Assembly: GCA_031259225.1 (NCBI GenBank)
Contig: JAIRLT010000218.1
Span: 1 to 9,774 of the forward strand
DNA: 9,774 nt
Source of the DNA: Prevotellaceae bacterium
GTDB taxonomy: Bacteria > Bacteroidota > Bacteroidia > Bacteroidales > UBA932
Direction of reading: 5' to 3'
Part shown: positions 5,205 to 9,774 of the stretch, one piece after another
Numbering within the stretch: position 1 is the first letter of the stretch
Layout: every line of letters starts with the position of its first letter
Program-made: the position numbers and the translations under genes
The notes under the pieces: model-generated
Databases searched by the model: none
Told to the model about the DNA's origin: nothing
The model's input: the letters and a program-made list of their open reading frames with translations, nothing else

Positions 5205-6143
5205 ATGAAACAATTACTCACTTTATTGTTTACGGTTTTCTCTACAACCATTATTTTCGCCCAAGTGAATACAAGCGGCAATAAAGAAAAAGTAGCCGTG
5301 TATGTAACCGGAAGGGATACTTCCGTCAATAAAATAGTCGGCAATCAGTTAATCTTGACGATTGTCAAGCAGAAAAAATATACTGCCGTAGAACGCTCGG
5401 CGGAATTTCTGGCGCAATTGCAGGCAGAACAATCATACCAGCGTTCCGGGAATGTAGACGCCATGCAGATTAGTCGCGTGGGAAAACAATTCGGCGTGGA
5501 TATCGTATGTGTGGCGGAAATCACGGAAGTCAGGAATACGTACGATATTACGGTGAAGTTAATAGACGTGGAAACGGCGGAAATCGCTAAAATGACCCAA
5601 GCCTATAGCCACCTGAAAACGATAGATGATTTGACGGCAACCGTTAATAAATTAGCCGCCGAATTATTGGATATCCCCTACGTAAGGAAGCAAAGAGGTC
5701 TCCACCTCGCAGGGGAAGCCCTTTACTTGGGCGCATACGGATGGGGCGGCGCGGCGGCTATTGGCTACCGCATCAATAATTATGTGGCTTTGGGCGCAGG
5801 CGGCGGTTTTGCCGCGTATGCCGGCGAGCACTTCAGCGGCGCGGCTATTCCCGTGTTCGCCGACCTGCGGGTAAATATACTTCCCGGCAGGTTTTCACCT
5901 TATGTAGCGGTGGCGGCAGGCGCCTGTTTCGATACCTATACCAACACCAACACCTATACCTACAACAGCAAAACAACTACAGAAACAAGCGAACACAAGG
6001 CTACTAACGGGTACTATAACGTGGCGGCAGGCTTGTATGTGCGCTGTTCCGACGTATTTGCCCTGCACGCCGGCGCAGGATTTAACAGCATTGTAAACAC
6101 CTTTACCGTAAACGTAGGCTTTGCGGTAACCTTCGTCAAATGA
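5205..6143 (+). CDS. CsgG/FlgO-like domain fused to outer-membrane beta-barrel
   Basis: The 312-aa product has a signal peptide (cleavage near residues 19-20, IIFAQ). Residues about 28-155 look like a CsgG/TolB-N/FlgO-type domain: KVAVYVTG strand, VGNQLILTIVKQKKYTAVER, an FLAQLQAEQSYQRSGNVD helix, VGKQFGVDIVCVAEITEV, then a strand ending LIDVETAEIAK. Residues about 165-312 are Gly/aromatic-rich amphipathic strands (LHLAGEALYLGAYGWGGAAA onward), ending NVGFAVTFVK as in Bacteroidota outer-membrane beta-barrels, perhaps eight strands. The segment TNTNTYTYNSKTTTETSE (about 247-264) is probably an exposed loop. CsgG itself forms its pore from the CsgG domain, so joining this domain to a separate small barrel is notable. 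It would place a periplasmic CsgG-like domain at the outer membrane. No substrate can be named. Confidence 0.78.
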   Translation: MKQLLTLLFTVFSTTIIFAQVNTSGNKEKVAVYVTGRDTSVNKIVGNQLILTIVKQKKYTAVERSAEFLAQLQAEQSYQRSGNVDAMQISRVGKQFGVDIVCVAEITEVRNTYDITVKLIDVETAEIAKMTQAYSHLKTIDDLTATVNKLAAELLDIPYVRKQRGLHLAGEALYLGAYGWGGAAAIGYRINNYVALGAGGGFAAYAGEHFSGAAIPVFADLRVNILPGRFSPYVAVAAGACFDTYTNTNTYTYNSKTTTETSEHKATNGYYNVAAGLYVRCSDVFALHAGAGFNSIVNTFTVNVGFAVTFVK

Positions 6144-6291
6144 ACAATGAATAATGAATAATGAATAATGAATAATGAGGCTGGCGCGCCAGCCACTTTC
6201 AACTTTCAACTTTCAATTTTCAACTTATATGAAGCCGGCGCCAGTCAATCAGAAATTAGAAATCAAAAATTAGAAATCAAAACCAGAAACC
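6144..6291. repeat. Composite heptad arrays and two GC palindromes
   Basis: AATAATG heptads (about 6147-6178) lead into the perfect 16-bp palindrome GGCTGGCGCGCCAGCC (6179-6194). TTTCAAC heptads (about 6196-6225) follow. A second GC core, CCGGCGCCAG (6235-6244), is one base away from being a palindrome. AGAAATT/AGAAATC-type heptads then run up to the ATG at 6292. The first array begins right at the stop of the upstream gene. The TTTCAAC part matches the array before dnaX, and the last part matches the one before pepE. No TAnnTTTG promoter is visible in this 148-bp gap. Confidence 0.88.
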
Positions 6292-9200
6292 ATGAAAAAA
6301 ATTTTTATTTTTACAACATTATTACTGCTGCTTGCCTGCGAAAACAGGGAAGAACCGGTACAATTCAAATTAGAAGCGGAACAGGCGTATGCGTTTCCCG
6401 AAACGGCAACCACCGCCTCATTTGCCATTACCAGTAATATCCCGTGGCAAGCCACGCTTACGAACGGCGGCGACTGGTGCCGCATTACGCCCACGACCGC
6501 CAAAGGCGACGGGAAAGTAGAGATTACCGTTACGGCAAATACCGCCTACTTGCAGGAGCGCACTGCCTCCATTGTGGTCAAGGCGGGCACATTCAACGAA
6601 GAAATCACCGTAACGCAGGCGCCGCCGCCCTGTCCGGCGTTTGACGCGGGAAGCATTGCTGCTACCGGGCAAACAATTTTTATTGGTGAAACGCCGGAAA
6701 CTATACACAGTGTACAGGAAGCCAACGGCGGCGGCGCGATTTCCTACCAGTGGTATAAAAACGACGACCCCATTAGCGGCGCTACCGCGGCAAGCTACAC
6801 GCCCCCGCCGGCAGACGCTGCTGCCGTGGGCGCGCACACTTACACCCGCCGCGCAAAAGACAATACGTGTAATACGACGTTAGCGCCCGCTACCGGAAAA
6901 TGGGTGCTGAATATTACCGCTTGCAGCGCAGGAACGATTGCCTCTTCCGGGCAAACGGTTGCGCTCGGCGGAACGCCGGAAACGATTAACAGCTTGCAGG
7001 GCGCCACCGGCAGCGGTACGATTGTGTACCAATGGTACAAAAACGGCAGCCACATTAACGGCGCTACGGCGGCAAACTATACGCCCCCGCCGGCGGACGC
7101 CAACACCGTAGGCGCTTACACCTATACCCGCCGTGCGAAAGACAATACGTGTAATACTACGCTTACACAAAGTGCGGGCAGTTGGGTATTGACGGTAACT
7201 TGCGGTTTCGCCGCCGGCGCAATTGACTCCACCGGGCAAACCATTGTCGTAGGCGGTGCGCCCGTAACGATTAACAGCGCGCAAGACGCTACCGGTGGCG
7301 GCGGCGCGATTTCCTACCAGTGGTATAAAAACGGCAACCCCATTAGCGACGCTACCGCGGCAAGCTATACGCCGCCGCAGGCAGACGCTAATACGGTAGG
7401 AGCGCACACCTACACCCGCCGCGCGAAAGACGACGCCTGCAACACCATCTTAACGCCCGCCGCCGGGAATTGGGTACTAACGGTAACCTGCGCCTCCTTT
7501 AATGCCGGCGCCATTGATAATTCCGGGCAAACGGTTACCATAGGCGGCACGCCCGTAACGATTAACAGCGCGCAAGACGCCACCGGTGGCGGTGTGATTT
7601 CCTACCAGTGGTACAAAAACGGCAACCCCATTAGCGACGCCATAGCAGCAAGCTATACGCCCCCGCCGGCAGACGCCAATACGGTAGGAGCGCATACTTA
7701 CACCCGCCGCGCGAAAGACAATACTTGCAACACTACGCTTACGCAAAGTGCCGGCAGTTGGGTATTGACAGTGCTATGCGGTTTCAACGCCGGCGCGATT
7801 GACTCCACCGGGCAAATTATTATAATAGGCGGAACGCCCGCCACTATTAACAGTGCGCAAGACGCTGCCGGTGGCGCCGGCGCGATTTCGTACCAATGGT
7901 ATAAAGACGGCGTAGAAATTAGCGGAGCAACTGCTGCCAACTACACGCCCCCGCCGGCAGACGCCGCCACATTGGGAGCTTACACTTATACCCGCCGCGC
8001 GAAAGATAACACTTGTAACACTGCTTTAACGCCCGCTGCCGGTAGCTGGGTATTAACCGTAGCCACCTGCGTGTTTAATGCCGGAGCCATTGCCAGCACC
8101 GGGCAAACGCTTGCCGTTGGCGGAACGCCCGCTGCTATTAACAGCACGCAAAACGCGGCAGGCGGCGACGGCATCATTTCGTACCGGTGGTACAAAAACG
8201 GCAACCTCATTAGCGGCGCTACCGCTACCAGCTATACGCCCCCGCCGGCAGACGCTAATATGGCAGGAACGCACACTTATACCCGCCGCGCAAAAGATAA
8301 TACTTGCCAAACGGCGTTTACGCAAAGCGCGGGCAGTTGGGTACTCGCGGTATATTGTCCTGCATTTGATGCCGGCGCTATTGCTACCGACGGGCAAACG
8401 GTTTGCAGCGGCAATATGGTAACTGCGATAGCCAGTAATACGGACGCTTCCGGCGGTAATGGGAACATTACGTACCAATGGCGGCGGAACGGCACTGCTA
8501 TAAATTCTACCAACGCCGCTACCTACAACCCCGTTGCCTACGGTACGACCGCCGGCACGCATACCTTTACCCGCTGGGCGCGCGACGGCAGTTGCAACAC
8601 CGCATGGACGCAAAGCGCCGGCAGTTGGGTATTAGCGGTTACGGCAAGCGCCGAACTAACGCTCGCCACTGCTAATAGCACCCAATACGTGGCGAACGGT
8701 GCAACAATTGCCCCTATTAAATACACGACGGTAAATGCCAGTTCGGTTACCGTTACAGGTTTGCCTGCCGGCGTTACTTATGACTGGGCGAGCAATACCC
8801 TGACCATTAGCGGCAGTTCTACCGTAACCGGTACGCATGCCTTTGTCGTTACAGCCACCGGCATTTCCGGTTGTACTAATAAGTATGCATCCGGGTCTAT
8901 TAGGGTTTACCCGGAGGGAATAGATGGATACGGCTGCGTTATTTCCAATATAACATTGGGAACGGTGGGCTTCGCTTCTACGGTTACCCATGTGGTAAGC
9001 GGCGCTTACGGCAGCCAAACATGGAGTGCGCCCGTTACCGCTACGTACTGTGATAAAGAAACATTAGATGGACACGCTCCTGATGATACCTATAGGGCTG
9101 ATTGCCGAAACAACACTGATCCTGCCTTCGGACACCTATTCACATGGTGCTTAGTTGTTCAGTATGCTAATGAGATTTGCCCGCACCCTTGGCGCGTTCC

Positions 9201-9489
9201 GGTGAAAAGCGATTACGAAGTACTAAATAGTAACATGGTAGCGCTATACGGGAATAACGAATTTGCTTATTACATATCAGCGTGGGGTGCCGTGAAAAAT
9301 GGATACAGTTCCGGAAGCACGCTAGTCGCGCAAACATCCTTTATGATATTTCAATCCGCCACCCCCACCAAGTCCGACTTCAAACTTGCGTATGACCTGC
9401 GGAGCTGCGAAGGCTCCTGCACTTACGTATATATAGGTGCGTCAGCAAAAAACGACGGTCATGGTTTGCGATGCATAAAAGATGAATAA
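6292..9489 (+). CDS. BACON/Ig-repeat/FISUMP surface lipoprotein
   Basis: The 1065-aa product starts with a lipoprotein signal (MKKIFIFTTLLLLLAC, lipobox LLAC, C16). The acidic stretch after the Cys (ENREE) loosely fits Bacteroidota surface-export signals. A BACON domain spans about 24-112 (PWQATLTNGGDWCRITP, ERTASIVVKAG, ITVTQAP). Seven Ig-like repeats of 93-97 aa start at C114, 211, 304, 400, 496, 593 and 689. Each has YQWYKNG or a close variant, a Pro-rich YTPP turn and, in most, TYTRRAKDNTC, with one Cys at the start and one about 79 residues later. A diverged module follows (about 785-876). Residues about 877-1065 match the FISUMP type (QTWSAPVTATYCDK, LFTWC, ICPHPWRVPVKSDYEVL, end GHGLRCIKDE). 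It is probably a surface adhesin or carbohydrate/mucin-binding protein; the ligand is unknown. No T9SS sorting domain is present, consistent with lipid anchoring. Confidence 0.9.
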   Translation: MKKIFIFTTLLLLLACENREEPVQFKLEAEQAYAFPETATTASFAITSNIPWQATLTNGGDWCRITPTTAKGDGKVEITVTANTAYLQERTASIVVKAGTFNEEITVTQAPPPCPAFDAGSIAATGQTIFIGETPETIHSVQEANGGGAISYQWYKNDDPISGATAASYTPPPADAAAVGAHTYTRRAKDNTCNTTLAPATGKWVLNITACSAGTIASSGQTVALGGTPETINSLQGATGSGTIVYQWYKNGSHINGATAANYTPPPADANTVGAYTYTRRAKDNTCNTTLTQSAGSWVLTVTCGFAAGAIDSTGQTIVVGGAPVTINSAQDATGGGGAISYQWYKNGNPISDATAASYTPPQADANTVGAHTYTRRAKDDACNTILTPAAGNWVLTVTCASFNAGAIDNSGQTVTIGGTPVTINSAQDATGGGVISYQWYKNGNPISDAIAASYTPPPADANTVGAHTYTRRAKDNTCNTTLTQSAGSWVLTVLCGFNAGAIDSTGQIIIIGGTPATINSAQDAAGGAGAISYQWYKDGVEISGATAANYTPPPADAATLGAYTYTRRAKDNTCNTALTPAAGSWVLTVATCVFNAGAIASTGQTLAVGGTPAAINSTQNAAGGDGIISYRWYKNGNLISGATATSYTPPPADANMAGTHTYTRRAKDNTCQTAFTQSAGSWVLAVYCPAFDAGAIATDGQTVCSGNMVTAIASNTDASGGNGNITYQWRRNGTAINSTNAATYNPVAYGTTAGTHTFTRWARDGSCNTAWTQSAGSWVLAVTASAELTLATANSTQYVANGATIAPIKYTTVNASSVTVTGLPAGVTYDWASNTLTISGSSTVTGTHAFVVTATGISGCTNKYASGSIRVYPEGIDGYGCVISNITLGTVGFASTVTHVVSGAYGSQTWSAPVTATYCDKETLDGHAPDDTYRADCRNNTDPAFGHLFTWCLVVQYANEICPHPWRVPVKSDYEVLNSNMVALYGNNEFAYYISAWGAVKNGYSSGSTLVAQTSFMIFQSATPTKSDFKLAYDLRSCEGSCTYVYIGASAKNDGHGLRCIKDE
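6631..8643 (+). repeat. Seven in-frame tandem repeats of about 288 bp
   Basis: The units start at 6631, 6922, 7201, 7489, 7777, 8068 and 8356, giving spacings of 291, 279, 288, 288, 291 and 288 bp, all multiples of three. Units 3 and 4 are close to identical in DNA over long stretches (for example around 7270-7370 against 7558-7660), including synonymous positions. Unit 7 is the most diverged (TFTRWARDGSC in place of TYTRRAKDNTC, and an extra Cys). The pattern fits recent duplication or gene conversion in the middle units with an older terminal unit. Confidence 0.92.
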
Positions 9490-9545
9490 CGAATGAAAGA
9501 ACTCAAATGAAGCCATTTTTAAAAACACACCATGTGTATAGCGGT

Positions 9546-9610
9546 AGCTCGCCCTAAACGGAAGGGGGTGGCAAGAGAAAAGCCCTTAACCAGCCCCCAA
9601 AGGGGGAGCT
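9546..9610. repeat. REP-like palindromic element
   Basis: AGCTCGCCCT (9546-9555) is the inverse of AGGGGGAGCT (9601-9610) with one mismatch. Inside, GGGGGTGG (9564-9571) can pair with CCAGCCCCC (9590-9598) with a bulge, leaving an A-rich loop. The GGGGGAGCT/CCCCC end sequences resemble dispersed intergenic repeats I associate with Bacteroidota genomes. It lies between the Ig-repeat gene and the next small gene; the rest of the gap (9490-9545 and 9611-9653) shows nothing recognisable. Confidence 0.7.
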
Positions 9611-9614
9611 TTTG
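9594..9614 (+). terminator. Possible intrinsic terminator at end of the palindrome
   Basis: CCCCC (9594-9598), loop AAA and GGGGG (9602-9606) are followed by AGCTTTT. This could terminate transcripts from the Ig-repeat gene, although the stem is short and the T tract is only four bases and not immediately adjacent. It is part of the larger palindrome, so the role is tentative. Confidence 0.3.
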
Positions 9615-9653
9615 AATAAACATTGGGGAAAATAAAATTAAAAAAAGAAAATT

Positions 9654-9774
9654 ATGAAAGAAAACATTTTAGCCATTATAGCAGGAGGATTTTCAGGTTT
9701 CCTCGCGTCATTACTAACTATCATTTACATGCGGCGGAAGGATAAAAAAGAAGCGTTTCTCAAAACAGTTACCG
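9654..9774 (+). CDS. Small membrane protein, 5' part only
   Basis: The reading frame starts at ATG 9654 and is still open at the window edge, giving 40 complete codons. The start MKENILAIIAGGFSGFLASL is followed by LTIIYMRRKDKKEAFLKTV. Residues about 4-25 form one hydrophobic, probably membrane-spanning helix; the basic stretch MRRKDKK directly after it suggests a cytoplasmic C-terminal side. The A-rich leader (AAAAAAAGAAAATT) before the ATG is like the other starts here, with no Shine-Dalgarno sequence. No family can be assigned from this fragment. Confidence 0.65.
   Translation, partial: MKENILAIIAGGFSGFLASLLTIIYMRRKDKKEAFLKTVT

Noticed and set aside
5205..6143. True curli csgG
   Set aside because: No csgA, csgB, csgE or csgF homologue is seen, the lipoprotein signal of CsgG is missing and a beta-barrel follows the domain; only a CsgG-like fold is claimed.
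6418..9018. Many antisense frames of 60-186 aa across the Ig-repeat gene
   Set aside because: They recur with the same sequence in each repeat unit, have no plausible starts or domains and mirror the biased codons of the sense gene.
8921..9489. Type IX secretion C-terminal sorting domain
   Set aside because: The C-terminus matches the FISUMP type ending in RCIKDE, and the protein has a lipoprotein signal, so a T9SS sorting domain is not supported.

Overview
The window looks like chromosome of a member of the Bacteroidota, probably Bacteroidales. The evidence is a DnaX that begins with the MEQFIVSARKYRP signature typical of that group, two TAnnTTTG promoter boxes with A-rich leaders and no Shine-Dalgarno sequences, and a lipoprotein carrying a BACON domain and a C-terminal FISUMP-type domain. 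Coding DNA is of moderate GC. Most gaps between genes are filled by low-complexity repeats of 7-8 bp and GC-rich palindromes.

Layout, all genes on the + strand. At 1-206 lies an 85-bp tandem duplication just upstream of the dnaX promoter. dnaX (251-1951) encodes the DNA polymerase III tau subunit and has a run of ten A at the end of its AAA+/collar region, with stop codons immediately available in both alternative frames, so it may also make a short gamma form. pepE (2057-2770), an S51 aspartyl dipeptidase, sits tightly between two heptad-repeat arrays. At 2771-3115 there is no gene, only two hairpin-forming repeat elements, an 8-bp tandem repeat and a 136-bp MITE-like inverted-repeat element. 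A TAnnTTTG promoter at 3164 then opens a gene-free stretch that folds into a long, well-paired hairpin ending in a U-rich tract. This is a small structured RNA (perhaps 6S-like) or a long 5' leader.

The second half holds an envelope gene cluster. A 190-aa LPP20-type lipoprotein, a 346-aa exported protein with an LPP20-like N-terminus, and a 312-aa protein joining a CsgG/FlgO-like domain to an outer-membrane beta-barrel follow each other with gaps of 41 and 26 bp and probably form an operon. Their make-up recalls the FlgO/FlgP/FlgT set of flagellated bacteria, but nothing flagellar is visible here. After a further repeat-filled gap comes a 1065-aa lipoprotein with a BACON domain, seven near-identical Ig-like repeats of about 96 aa, an eighth diverged module and a FISUMP-type C-terminus. 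It is probably a surface protein that varies by repeat recombination. A REP-like palindrome and the first 40 codons of a small membrane protein close the window.

The points most worth following up are the dnaX slippery run, the hairpin RNA at 3178-3430, the CsgG-like/beta-barrel operon, the homogenised Ig-repeat gene, and the family of heptad-array-plus-palindrome elements that abut gene boundaries.
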